Virus record (IMG/VR): IMGVR_UViG_3300033145_001026
Span: 1 to 41,198 of that record
Direction: 5' to 3' (one strand)
DNA: 41,198 nt
From: a virus
Part shown: in pieces, positions 21,356-29,269 of the stretch
Layout: every line of letters starts with the position of its first letter
Position numbering within the stretch: position 1 is the first letter of the stretch
The notes under the pieces: model-generated
Databases searched by the model: none
Told to the model about the DNA's origin: nothing
What the model saw: only the letters and a program-made list of their open reading frames with translations
Translations under genes and position numbers: made by a program

Positions 21356-22555
21356 ATGTTGAAGGTTGTAGAAATTCCGATTTCAAAATTAAAATCAGCA
21401 AAATATAACCCCCGAAAATGGTCTGAAAAAGCAATATCTGATTTGCGAAATAGTATAAAAGAATTCGGGATGGTTGACCCGCTTATTGTTAATTCTGCAC
21501 CGAAACGAAAGAATATCATAATAGGTGGACATTTCAGAAACAAAATAGCAAAGGATTTAGGATATAAAACAGTTTCAGTGGTTTATATTAATATTCCTAA
21601 TATAGAAAAAGAAAGGAAACTCAATATCCGCTTGAATAAAAATCTTGGGGAATGGGACTTTGATTTGCTATCTGAATTTGACGAGGACTTATTAAAGGAT
21701 ATAGGTTTTGATAGTAAGGAACTTAATAATATATTTCAGTTAGAACCTAACGCAAAAGACGATATTGTGCCAGACCCGCCGAAAAAGGCAAAGTCAAAAC
21801 TCGGCGAGATATATCAACTTGGTAGACACAGGGTTATGTGTGGGGATTCTACGAAGAAAGAGGATGTGGAAAAATTGATGAACGGAAAGAAAGCAGATAT
21901 GGTTTTCACTGACCCGCCGTATGGTGTGGACTATGGTAAAAAGAATCGGTTTCTAAATTCCTTCCAGAAGGCTGGAAGGAATTTGAAAGACATTGCAAAT
22001 GATACGATTGGAAAAGATGAATTATTTACTATGCTTAATAAAACATTTACATTAGTAAATGAATACGGACAAGATTGGTGTAGTTATTATGTAACTGCGC
22101 CACAAGGCGGCGAACTCGGATTGATGATGATGATGATGATGATGAGCGGATTACCAACAAGGCACGTTTTAATATGGAATAAAAACCGTCAAAATTTCTC
22201 ACTTGGTAGATTAAATTATGAATATAAACACGAACCTATATTATTTTCTTGGAAGAAAACACATAAATTTTATGGGGGTGGACAATGTAAAAGTAGCGTA
22301 TGGGATATAGATAAAGAACTAAAATGCGATAAACATCCTACAATGAAACCTGTTGCTCTTATAGAAAATGCTATTCTTAATTCAAGTCAACGAGGTGAAA
22401 TTATAGGGGATTTCTTTTTAGGAAGTGGTAGCACACTTATTGCAGCAGAAAAAACAAACCGCATCTGCTACGGTATGGAGATAGACCCCATTTATGTAGA
22501 TGTGATAATAAAACGCTATCAGGATTATACAGGTAAAAAAGCAATTAAGTTATGA
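21356..22555 (+). CDS. ParB-domain DNA methyltransferase
   Basis: A 399-residue two-domain enzyme. N-terminal 1-95 is ParB-like (VVEIPISKLKSAKYNPRKW; IIGGHFRNKIAKDLGY). The C-terminal methyltransferase has motif IV DPPYGVDY near 186 and motif I GDFFLGSGSTLIAAE near 352, beta-type order, target N6-adenine or N4-cytosine. This fusion is common beside phage terminases. Residues 257-263 are seven consecutive Met coded by (ATG)7. Ends with an ATGA overlap with the small terminase candidate. The promoter places its ATG at the transcription start. No cognate nuclease is seen. Confidence 0.94.
   Translation: MLKVVEIPISKLKSAKYNPRKWSEKAISDLRNSIKEFGMVDPLIVNSAPKRKNIIIGGHFRNKIAKDLGYKTVSVVYINIPNIEKERKLNIRLNKNLGEWDFDLLSEFDEDLLKDIGFDSKELNNIFQLEPNAKDDIVPDPPKKAKSKLGEIYQLGRHRVMCGDSTKKEDVEKLMNGKKADMVFTDPPYGVDYGKKNRFLNSFQKAGRNLKDIANDTIGKDELFTMLNKTFTLVNEYGQDWCSYYVTAPQGGELGLMMMMMMMSGLPTRHVLIWNKNRQNFSLGRLNYEYKHEPILFSWKKTHKFYGGGQCKSSVWDIDKELKCDKHPTMKPVALIENAILNSSQRGEIIGDFFLGSGSTLIAAEKTNRICYGMEIDPIYVDVIIKRYQDYTGKKAIKL
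22124..22144 (+). repeat. (ATG)7 microsatellite within the methyltransferase gene
   Basis: Seven perfect ATG triplets in frame, making seven Met between the two catalytic motifs. Triplet changes would alter length but not frame. Such runs are prone to slippage. Confidence 0.95.
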
Positions 22556-22902
22556 AGAAACCTGCTGATAAAACAGCGAAAAAACAGCGTGTCATAGGTA
22601 AACCGTTCCCTAAAGGTGTATCAGGTAATCCAAATGGCAGACCGAAAGGAACTATTTCTATTACTGCGGCAATAAAGAAAAGATTGCAAGAAATACCAGA
22701 AGGGCAGAAAAAAACTTATTTAGAATTATTGCTTACGAGGATATTATCAAAGGCAATAAAAGACGGTGATACCAATATGATTAAACAGATATGGGCGTAT
22801 ATTGATGGGATGCCGAAACAAACGATTATAGGCGACCCAGATAATCCAATCAGTTTACTCTTTACTGATGCGGATGAATTCTTAAAGAAAAAAAAGAAGT
22901 AA
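22552..22902 (+). CDS. Small terminase subunit candidate
   Basis: A 116-residue basic protein just before TerL. PFPKGVSGNPNGRPKG is the hallmark of a phage/prophage family (GxSGNPxGRPKG) common beside terminases. The middle helices (MIKQIWAYIDGMPKQ) are also typical. It probably recognises the packaging site and oligomerises, but no pac site was found. Overlaps the methyltransferase gene by 4 bases and abuts TerL with zero spacing. Confidence 0.72.
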   Translation: MKKPADKTAKKQRVIGKPFPKGVSGNPNGRPKGTISITAAIKKRLQEIPEGQKKTYLELLLTRILSKAIKDGDTNMIKQIWAYIDGMPKQTIIGDPDNPISLLFTDADEFLKKKKK

Positions 22903-24108
22903 ATGGTTTATACTCCCGTTCCCGTTACAAGGGTCTTTAGGGAAATTTGGGCTTCCAAAGCAAAAGTAATTATCAACGAAGGCGGCGCAAGGTCAACGAA
23001 GTCAATAAGTTTATGTCAATATGTAATCCGCAGGTGTAGACAAAAAGCCAATGTAAAAGTATTGATTCTGCGGAAGACACGGGTTTCGCTCCGGCTGTCA
23101 ACTTATAAAGATTTCATTGATTTATTGCACCAATACAATATTTATGATGAGGCGTATCACAACAAGAGTGATTTAATTTATACCTTTCCGAATAGAAGTT
23201 TTGTAAGGTTTGGCGGGATGGATAATATATCGCAGGTAAAATCAACCGGCTGGAATATAGTGTGGCTTGAAGAAGCAAACGAATTTACAAAGATGGATTA
23301 TTTATTTATCAGGACACGGCTTTCGGTAGCAGGGGAAGAAAATAAAATATTGATGAGTTATAATCCAGAGATTTGTTGGATTCAGGATTTGGAAGGCAAG
23401 GCAGGTGTGCAGTTTATATTTTCAAACTATAAGGATAATCCATTCCTTGAAGAAAGTTATATCAAAATGCTGGAATCCCTCAAGGATGAAGATATAACAT
23501 ATTACAAAATCTATACACTTGGTAAGCGGGCAAGGGCAGGGAATATAATTTATGATGAATATATTATGGAAAAAGAGTTCCCGGCATTAAAGGATAACTG
23601 GTATGGATTAGATTTCGGTTACAATCATCCTACGGCATTGATAGAAATTGGAATGCAGGGCTGGGAAAGTAAGGATGTTTACTTAACGGAACAGATATAT
23701 CAAAGCCGATTAACGACCCCGGAACTGATTGATTTAATGAAAGATAAAATCCCGGAAGAAAAAAGGAAAAGAGTAATTTACGGAGATAGCGAAGACCCGA
23801 AAGCAATTCAGGAAATATACAGAGCGGGGTTTGATATAAAACCTGCGGAAAAAGGTCAAGGCAGTGTCCGGCAGGGGATTACGTTTACGAAACGGTTTAA
23901 GTATCACACTTTGCCAATGAATATAAATCTCAATAAGGAGGCGAAAAGATATAAATGGAAAGTTGATAAAGACGGCAATATTTTAGATGAGCCAGTTAAG
24001 TATAAAGATGATTGTATGAACGCCAAGCGATATGGATTATATACGCATTTAGCAGGGCAGAGAGAGGAAGCAGTAGCACACACAGGTTTGGATGTAAGCC
24101 CGGATTAA
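22903..24108 (+). CDS. terL: Terminase large subunit
   Basis: A 401-residue packaging motor of the PBSX/SPP1-like class. ATPase: Walker A variant GGARSTKS (27-34), Walker B IVWLEE (119-124), coupling motif SYNPE (152-156). Nuclease: YGLDFGY (Asp237), YGDSEDP (Asp295) and the late KDDCMNAKRY acid. Length is normal. It cuts concatemers and pumps DNA through the portal. This class usually packages by headful, which agrees with the genome appearing circularly permuted. Start directly follows the small subunit's stop. Confidence 0.97.
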   Translation: MVYTPVPVTRVFREIWASKAKVIINEGGARSTKSISLCQYVIRRCRQKANVKVLILRKTRVSLRLSTYKDFIDLLHQYNIYDEAYHNKSDLIYTFPNRSFVRFGGMDNISQVKSTGWNIVWLEEANEFTKMDYLFIRTRLSVAGEENKILMSYNPEICWIQDLEGKAGVQFIFSNYKDNPFLEESYIKMLESLKDEDITYYKIYTLGKRARAGNIIYDEYIMEKEFPALKDNWYGLDFGYNHPTALIEIGMQGWESKDVYLTEQIYQSRLTTPELIDLMKDKIPEEKRKRVIYGDSEDPKAIQEIYRAGFDIKPAEKGQGSVRQGITFTKRFKYHTLPMNINLNKEAKRYKWKVDKDGNILDEPVKYKDDCMNAKRYGLYTHLAGQREEAVAHTGLDVSPD

Positions 24109-24119
24109 CGAATTGCCCC

Positions 24120-24148
24120 TTGACATATAAAGGTAATCAAGTTATAAT
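24120..24148 (+). promoter_or_regulatory. Consensus sigma70 promoter between terminase and portal
   Basis: TTGACA 24120-24125, 17 bases, TATAAT 24143-24148, in the 91-base gap between TerL and portal. It would start transcripts near 24155, 45 bases before the portal ATG. CCCC precedes the -35 box. Likely main promoter for head and tail genes. The portal start has only a weak ribosome site. Confidence 0.87.
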
Positions 24149-24199
24149 CATAGTAACTTACGAGGATACAGAAGTATTCAGCGGAACTGGAAAATAAAT

Positions 24200-25498
24200 A
24201 TGTTTAATAGTAAATATAAAATCCTCGTAAAACAAGTAGGCAAACTTCAATTATTTATTGATGGGCTTATCGGTGAAATTGAAATACTTAAAAAATCATA
24301 CAAAGGGAATCCTTATCAGACATACAAGGCAATGGTTGAAGAATTATCAAAGAAAGCGGAAGGGATAGCGGACTGGGGTAATCAATTAACGCAGAATATA
24401 ATCGCTATCAGGTCGGCTTTCATAATGGCAAGCGGAATAAAATTCAGTATGAAGGATAAAACAGCAACGAAAGAATTTAAGTTCGTCAAAGAACTTTTTG
24501 ATTTTAATGATTTGGATGAAGAAAACCCGATTGAGTTCTGTAAAGAGGCAGAGATTGAAGGGAAATTTTTATGTAAATTATTTCCGAATTCAAAAGAAAA
24601 ACAGATAGAAATTAGGCACATAAGTTATACGCAGACAGACTATAAAATTTCAACAGAGGAAGATGATTACAAACATTATATAGGGGTTAAATATAAATAT
24701 AAAAAAGCAGATGGCAGTTTATCCACTGAACAAACGCTGGAAGAAAAGGAATTTATTTATAAAAGATTTGGCGGGAGATTAAGTAAGGTAAATGATACGC
24801 CGCCGAAACTCGGTGCAGCCCTGCGAAACATTGAGGACTTGGATAAATCATTGTGGGATTTGAGAAAAATAAATCATCTGTTTGCAAGCCCTACCCCGAC
24901 TTTTAAGTGTAAGGATAAAAATGAAGCAAATGATTTATATGACCGGCTTAAAAAGATAAATTGGAAAATAGGAAAACTTCTCGTATCAACGGCAGAATAT
25001 AAACTGGAAGGATATACGGGAACAGGGGTGGATGTTCTTCTGAAAGAAATAGAAGTTCAGGCAAAGATGATTTCAGGGACAACTGGAGTGCCAGTTCATT
25101 TTCTTGGATTACCTGATTTACTTTCTAACAGGGCGACTGCGGAAAATATGATGGAAATGCTTTATGCTTCAACGTCAAAAGAACGGAAAACTTGGATAGG
25201 CGCTTATGAGGAAATTATAGATAAAGCAATGTTAATGGCGAATATAAATTTTAAGCAAAATTATAAACCGGGAACTATCACGATTGAAATACCGTTTGTG
25301 ACGGCAGGGAAGATGAAAGAACTGGCGGAAGTATGGTTGCCACTTTATTCAGGTGGGGTAATATCATTACCGACGATGTTATCAAAAATTCCCGAAATTG
25401 ACCCGGAAGAAGAAATGAAAGCGAATGAATTAAGTGTAACAGAAAGAGGGATACAAGTAGAAGAAGAAAAAGAAGAGGAAGAAAGTGCCGAGACATAA
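24200..25498 (+). CDS. Portal protein
   Basis: A 432-residue protein directly after TerL. Wing and stem features of SPP1-like portals: ITYxxSxF-like NIIAIRSAFIMASGIKF, a middle beta domain with YKHYIGVKYKYKK, the clip/stem region MISGTTGVPVHFLGLPD then NRATAENMMEMLYAST. The C-terminus is very acidic (EEEKEEEESAET). Twelve copies form the vertex for packaging and tail joining. No ATG, GTG or TTG lies upstream in frame after the promoter, which fixes the start. The endonuclease start overlaps its 3' end by 14 bases. Confidence 0.93.
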   Translation: MFNSKYKILVKQVGKLQLFIDGLIGEIEILKKSYKGNPYQTYKAMVEELSKKAEGIADWGNQLTQNIIAIRSAFIMASGIKFSMKDKTATKEFKFVKELFDFNDLDEENPIEFCKEAEIEGKFLCKLFPNSKEKQIEIRHISYTQTDYKISTEEDDYKHYIGVKYKYKKADGSLSTEQTLEEKEFIYKRFGGRLSKVNDTPPKLGAALRNIEDLDKSLWDLRKINHLFASPTPTFKCKDKNEANDLYDRLKKINWKIGKLLVSTAEYKLEGYTGTGVDVLLKEIEVQAKMISGTTGVPVHFLGLPDLLSNRATAENMMEMLYASTSKERKTWIGAYEEIIDKAMLMANINFKQNYKPGTITIEIPFVTAGKMKELAEVWLPLYSGGVISLPTMLSKIPEIDPEEEMKANELSVTERGIQVEEEKEEEESAET

Positions 25499-26162
25499 AA
25501 ATAAAACAAGTTTTATAAAAGGAGACCCTCGGATTACAGGGAAGCAGCAGAGTAAAGAGCATATTGAAAAAAGAGCATTGCCATTGAGAAATAAAATAAA
25601 GGTTAAATGTGATTATTGTAATAAAAAAATAGAGATAGTTCCTTCGGTTCAGAAAAATTTGAAACATCATTTTTGCAATAGAAATTGTTATATTGACTGG
25701 TTTAGAAAAACAGGGTGGAAAGAAAGAAGTTATAATTTGACAAAAGAAGGGCGAGCAATTATATTAAAAGTTGTAGGTAATAACGGTAAGAAAATTTGGC
25801 GAAATAAAACACAACAAGAAAAACAAGAGTGGATAGAAAAAATGAGGCAATGCCAAAGAATTAGACCAACGAAACCTGAAAAGAAAATGATGGAAATAAT
25901 CAAAGAATATAATCTTCCATATAAGTATGTTGGTGATGGTTCTTTTTGGATAGGAAAAAATCCTTCTGTTAACCCTGATTTTATAAATGTAAATGGAGCA
26001 AAAAAAGTAATAGAAGTTTTTGGTGATTATTGGCATAGAAATGATAATGGGCGACGAGAAAAACAATTAAAAAATTATGGTTACAAATGTATAGTAATTT
26101 GGGAAAGTGAATTTAAGAAATTTAGTAAAAAAGAAATTATTAAAAGAATAATAGGAGGTTAA
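25485..26162 (+). CDS. Vsr-like (EDxHD-type) homing endonuclease
   Basis: A 225-residue protein. N-terminal 1-75 has a zinc knuckle (CDYCNKKI...FCNRNC) and NUMOD-like basic stretches; the C-terminal 140-225 is a Vsr-type nuclease: TKPEKKMMEIIKEYNLPYKY, NPSVNPDFI, KKVIEVFGDYWHRND, KNYGYKCIVIWESEF. The order E...PD...E-x-x-G-D-x-W-H matches the EDxHD family of homing endonucleases, as in I-Bth0305I. It is tucked between portal and protease genes, overlapping portal by 14 bases and carrying the next gene's ribosome site in its last codons. A lodged mobile element. Confidence 0.85.
   Translation: MPRHKNKTSFIKGDPRITGKQQSKEHIEKRALPLRNKIKVKCDYCNKKIEIVPSVQKNLKHHFCNRNCYIDWFRKTGWKERSYNLTKEGRAIILKVVGNNGKKIWRNKTQQEKQEWIEKMRQCQRIRPTKPEKKMMEIIKEYNLPYKYVGDGSFWIGKNPSVNPDFINVNGAKKVIEVFGDYWHRNDNGRREKQLKNYGYKCIVIWESEFKKFSKKEIIKRIIGG
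25737..25765 (+). promoter_or_regulatory. Possible promoter inside the endonuclease gene
   Basis: TTGACA 25737-25742, 17 bases, TATATT 25760-25765. It would transcribe the capsid protease, scaffold and capsid genes. In AT-rich coding DNA this may be chance. Confidence 0.3.
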
Positions 26163-26163
26163 T

Positions 26164-26448
26164 ATTCCATACCCATCGGAGCACGCATGCAGAATTAGAA
26201 ATCCTGATGATTTTGAGAAAAAATCTTTCCGGCGGATAGTCCGTGATAAACTGGCAATAATAATCGGCAGATTAAAAGGGAAAACAACTACGACAACGCA
26301 GGCATACAGGTATCCGATTAAAAACTGGACTGTAAGCGAAGCAAGGGCGCACTGTAAAGAAAACAAGGGAAGGTTTGAACCCGCATCAGGAAAGGTGCGG
26401 GATATGGGATATTATGAAAAGCCGGAGAATAATGAATTTATTCCCTGA
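26164..26448 (+). CDS. Small capsid-cluster protein with probable AUU start
   Basis: A 94-residue protein opening (I/M)PYPSEHACRIRNPDDFEKKS and continuing TTTQAYRYPIKNWTVSEARAH, a pattern well known from phage proteins beside the capsid protease, where the first residues are MPYP. Here the Met codon is ATT. It stands 5 bases after AGGAGG (26153-26158), ideal spacing. No ATG, GTG or TTG lies in frame before residue 80. So AUU is the likely start (as in infC); otherwise the gene is damaged. It directly follows the homing endonuclease, whose stop codon lies one base before this ATT. Confidence 0.75.
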   Translation: MPYPSEHACRIRNPDDFEKKSFRRIVRDKLAIIIGRLKGKTTTTTQAYRYPIKNWTVSEARAHCKENKGRFEPASGKVRDMGYYEKPENNEFIP

Positions 26449-26462
26449 TAGGAGAAAATGGT

Positions 26463-27635
26463 ATGCACAAAGTTGAACGCATAATCGCAGAAATCCAAAA
26501 TATGGCACGGGCTGAAATCTTATCTCTTATTTCAGCAAAAGAATACGAAAGGATAAAGAATATTGATAACGAGCCGGAATTTAGAGTATATGCGATTGCT
26601 CACGAAGGCACGGCGGAAGGGAAAATAATCGGTGCGGGATATGCAAAACAGAATTGGTTTAGGACTGCAATAAAAAAACTTGCTGAAAAAATTCAGGAAG
26701 GAATAAAGTTTTTTCATATGCACTCGGCGACAAGTAATTCAACGGAGAACAGACAACCGCTCGGAGAAGTGGTCGGTAAAGGTGTGCAGGAAATCGGCAA
26801 AAAACTTTATGCTCTGGTGGCGGCATATATTTATCCAGAGTTCAGAGATATGCCGTTGGATATAGCAAGTATTGAGGCAGATATTGTTTACTCAAAAGAA
26901 AATGGTAAAGTAAAAATAGACGATGTGAAAGATGTAACGGGAATTGCCCTCGGTAATTCTGCGGTAATTAGTCCGGGCTTTGCTGGAGCAACCCTGCTGG
27001 GTTGTGTGCAGGCGTTTGCGAAACAGAAAAGTAGCGGGAAAAAAGGAGACACGATGACAAAAGCGGAAGTAAAAGAGTTGCGGAAACAGATTGAGGAAGG
27101 CGAAGTAAAACCTTCTGATTTGTTTAGCGAAGATGAGTTGACGCAAGACCCTGGCGTGCAGGGGATGATTTCTAAAGCGGAGAAGAAAGCCGTAACTGGT
27201 GAGTATGAACACCGCAAAAGAACTGACGCTGCATTTGACAAGGCGAGAGCGGACTGGGACAAAGAGAAAAAGGCGTTAGAGGATAAGAACAAAGAACTTT
27301 CTACTTCTAATGCGAAGTTTAAGGTTGGCGACGTTTTCGCTGGGCTGGCGAAGGATAGAAAACTTGACGAAAAGCAGGTTGCTTTTATCAACAAGAACAT
27401 CGGTAGGTTTGAAGTTAAAGAAGCCGAAAAGGTCAAGGAAGAAATGGATACTTTTGTAACAGCGCAGTTAAAAGAGTATGACGAATTCAGCGAAATTGTT
27501 ACTGGCAAAAAACCCGAAGATAATAAGAGTGAAAAAAAGCCGGGAGAGAAAGGCACTGGTTCGGGTGATGATACGCCGCCTGAAACGAATGAGGAATATG
27601 AAGACGTTAAGAAAAACGATTTCATCCCAGAGTAA
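26463..27635 (+). CDS. Capsid maturation protease with C-terminal scaffold
   Basis: A 390-residue protein. Residues about 35-190 match phage capsid proteases of the type with FRVYAIAHEGTAEGKIIG, FFHMHSATSNST, IGEVVGK-like LGEVVGKGVQEIGKKLYALV, and VTGIALGNSAVISPGFAGATL. His (FHMH) and Ser (GNSAV) are the likely catalytic pair. Residues about 198-390 are a coiled, highly charged scaffold with acidic end (EYEDVKKNDFIPE). A second start at 27054 allows scaffold alone. The protease trims scaffold and capsid N-termini during maturation. Behind AGGAG. Confidence 0.82.
   Translation: MHKVERIIAEIQNMARAEILSLISAKEYERIKNIDNEPEFRVYAIAHEGTAEGKIIGAGYAKQNWFRTAIKKLAEKIQEGIKFFHMHSATSNSTENRQPLGEVVGKGVQEIGKKLYALVAAYIYPEFRDMPLDIASIEADIVYSKENGKVKIDDVKDVTGIALGNSAVISPGFAGATLLGCVQAFAKQKSSGKKGDTMTKAEVKELRKQIEEGEVKPSDLFSEDELTQDPGVQGMISKAEKKAVTGEYEHRKRTDAAFDKARADWDKEKKALEDKNKELSTSNAKFKVGDVFAGLAKDRKLDEKQVAFINKNIGRFEVKEAEKVKEEMDTFVTAQLKEYDEFSEIVTGKKPEDNKSEKKPGEKGTGSGDDTPPETNEEYEDVKKNDFIPE
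27054..27635 (+). CDS. Nested scaffold protein (in-frame internal start)
   Basis: ATG at 27054 in the protease frame, with AAGGAG at 27043-27048 and a 5-base spacer, and the protein character changes from protease to scaffold exactly here (MTKAEVKELRKQIEEG). The 193-residue product is mostly coiled coil with a disordered Glu/Lys/Gly-rich end. The same layout is known for lambda C/Nu3. Expected to guide capsid assembly and then be removed. Confidence 0.72.
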   Translation: MTKAEVKELRKQIEEGEVKPSDLFSEDELTQDPGVQGMISKAEKKAVTGEYEHRKRTDAAFDKARADWDKEKKALEDKNKELSTSNAKFKVGDVFAGLAKDRKLDEKQVAFINKNIGRFEVKEAEKVKEEMDTFVTAQLKEYDEFSEIVTGKKPEDNKSEKKPGEKGTGSGDDTPPETNEEYEDVKKNDFIPE

Positions 27636-27654
27636 CTCAAGGAGAGGAAATATT

Positions 27655-27810
27655 ATGTCCAAAGAACTTATTTTGAAAGAAGAAGAATTGAGTGTTTTAG
27701 AAAGAAAGATTGAAAAGTGGTTTACAGCGGCGGATTTGGAGCAGAGGGTCAAACTGAAAAAAGAAATTTCTGTTTTGAAAGAAAGAGAAAAACAGGAGAA
27801 GAAAAAGTAG
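27655..27810 (+). CDS. Small coiled-coil protein
   Basis: A 51-residue, very charged helix (LKEEELSVLERKIEKWF; EISVLKEREKQEKKK) behind AAGGAGAGG, 7 bases before ATG. Sits between scaffold and decoration genes. Perhaps a minor assembly factor. No family recognised. Confidence 0.58.
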   Translation: MSKELILKEEELSVLERKIEKWFTAADLEQRVKLKKEISVLKEREKQEKKK

Positions 27811-27824
27811 GGAGGTGAATTACG

Positions 27825-28184
27825 ATGAGTTCAGGATTTAGATTGAGAACGAATATTTTTGCGAGTATGAAAGTTACAGCGCCGTCTGGGGGATATACAG
27901 CAGGGGAGATGACGAAGGTGTCAGATACGGTTGGTGTGATTGTTGAAGCGGCGGCAGTAGGAAAAGATGCGGTTCTTGTCTATTCAGCAGAGAAGATAGA
28001 TGTTCCGAAATCGGCGGCAACGGGGATAACCTTTGCCAAAGGTCAGAAGGTCTATTATATCGGCTCAACGAAAAACGTGACAAATTCCTCAAGCGGTAAC
28101 ACGCTTTGCGGAAGGGCATTAGAAGTGGCTGGTGCGACGGATGAGAGAGTGCTGATAGATTTGAAGGGCAATGTTGCGGCGTAA
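27825..28184 (+). CDS. Capsid decoration/stabilisation protein (DUF2190-like)
   Basis: A 119-residue beta-rich protein: VTAPSGGYTAGEMTKVSDTV, ILVY-like AVLVYSAEKIDVPKSAA, FAKGQKVYY, GRALEVAGATDERVLIDL. This is the layout of small head-stabilising proteins placed right before the capsid gene. Ribosome site GGGAGGTGAATTA is identical to that of the capsid gene and complements the 16S end over 8 bases, so very high expression is likely. Confidence 0.82.
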   Translation: MSSGFRLRTNIFASMKVTAPSGGYTAGEMTKVSDTVGVIVEAAAVGKDAVLVYSAEKIDVPKSAATGITFAKGQKVYYIGSTKNVTNSSSGNTLCGRALEVAGATDERVLIDLKGNVAA

Positions 28185-28215
28185 GCAGCAACGAATATTT
28201 GGGAGGTGAATTAAA

Positions 28216-29211
28216 ATGAAGGGGAAGATTATAAGAGATTGGGGAAAAGTGGACTTTGGAAAGTCCGAGGATTTGAAAAAAGTTCTCGGCGCTTTTCAGA
28301 TGTTTATGAAAGCGATTGACAGGAACAAAGATTTGCACGGAGCATATCAGGCGTTCACGACGAAAGGCGACTTTCCGGCAGAGGTTCTGCAAATTCTGGA
28401 AAAATTTCACGCTGTTGGTGATTTTGATTTAGGATACGAGCAGGTCTTTGACATCAGGGATTTCACGGGAACGAAAGAAGCCGGATTTGAAATTCTGGAC
28501 GTTTCTTCATCTTTGATTTTTGAGAAAGTCCCGGTTGGCGACAAGGTGAAAGTTTACAAAGCAACGGGAAGTAAAATCAGCGTGGGCTTTGACCGCTACG
28601 GCGGAGGACTGGGCTGGGATAAAACGTGGATGGACGATGGTAAATACTGGGCACTTGAGGACACAGCGATTGAATTTAGGAACAAGGCATATCTCCGAAG
28701 GGCACAGGCATTTTACGCATTGATTGAAGCGTTATCAACCGGAAACAATGTAACGTGGCAAGCGCCGATTCCGACGACTTTACCGAACACAGATGCAAAC
28801 TATTCAGTCATCAGAGATGTAAATACAATTCAAGCAGCGTGCGATGCGATTCTGGCAGCGGTAAAGAATAAGGGATACGGAGTATCTGCTAACTCACCGT
28901 TTGTAATTCTTGCGCCGAATGTTTTGAGACCGAGAATTGAGAGGGCGATTGTGCATCTTAATCAGCCGTTTGCAGGGGCTTCAAAGGCACTTACTTACAA
29001 CGTGAAACCTGTTTACACGCTGATGTTGACGAGCAACACGGATTACTATGTAATCCTTCCGGGTAAGAAACTGAAGGGTGGATACAGGATGGACTTGACG
29101 CTCTACAATATGTTTCAGATTCTTTCTTACATTGAAACTATTGCGGGCTGGATGCGGTATGGCGGAGCAATCGGCGATACTGACCAGTTGAGGCGCTGTA
29201 AGACATCATAA
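28216..29211 (+). CDS. Major capsid protein (HK97 fold, Mu T-like)
   Basis: A 331-residue protein. Order and motifs fit Mu-like head subunits: FDIRDFTGTKEAGFEI, LGWDKTWMDDGKYWALED, then NSPFVILAPNVLRPRIERAI and YYVILPGKKLKGGYRMDLT, ending in ETIAGWMRYGGAI. Has the best ribosome site of the window (GGAGGTGA). GC-richer codons than early genes, usual for abundant proteins. Scaffold and decoration genes precede it. The hairpin at 29228 follows. Confidence 0.88.
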   Translation: MKGKIIRDWGKVDFGKSEDLKKVLGAFQMFMKAIDRNKDLHGAYQAFTTKGDFPAEVLQILEKFHAVGDFDLGYEQVFDIRDFTGTKEAGFEILDVSSSLIFEKVPVGDKVKVYKATGSKISVGFDRYGGGLGWDKTWMDDGKYWALEDTAIEFRNKAYLRRAQAFYALIEALSTGNNVTWQAPIPTTLPNTDANYSVIRDVNTIQAACDAILAAVKNKGYGVSANSPFVILAPNVLRPRIERAIVHLNQPFAGASKALTYNVKPVYTLMLTSNTDYYVILPGKKLKGGYRMDLTLYNMFQILSYIETIAGWMRYGGAIGDTDQLRRCKTS

Positions 29212-29227
29212 CCCTGTTTTTGAGCCT

Positions 29228-29269
29228 GTGGAGAGGGGCAAGCGTTATGAGCGTTCTGCCCTTCTCCAC
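29228..29269 (+). other. Long hairpin after the capsid gene (mRNA processing or stability)
   Basis: 29228-29240 (GTGGAGAGGGGCA) pairs with 29257-29269 over 13 positions with one G-U and a 16-base loop; three more pairs (29225-29227 with 29272-29274) close it beyond a bulge. No U-run follows, so it is not a typical terminator. A hairpin here can protect or end the capsid messenger. It occupies what would be the GTG start of an extended cupin frame, arguing against that start. Confidence 0.7.

Noticed and set aside
24012-24197. 61-codon + frame across the TerL end and the promoter
   Set aside because: Starts inside TerL and crosses the 24120 promoter, without a ribosome site or recognisable protein character.
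26888-27640. 250-codon minus-strand frame
   Set aside because: Lies wholly opposite the protease-scaffold gene and has Ser/Leu/Phe-rich shadow composition. No ribosome site. All supported genes are on the + strand.
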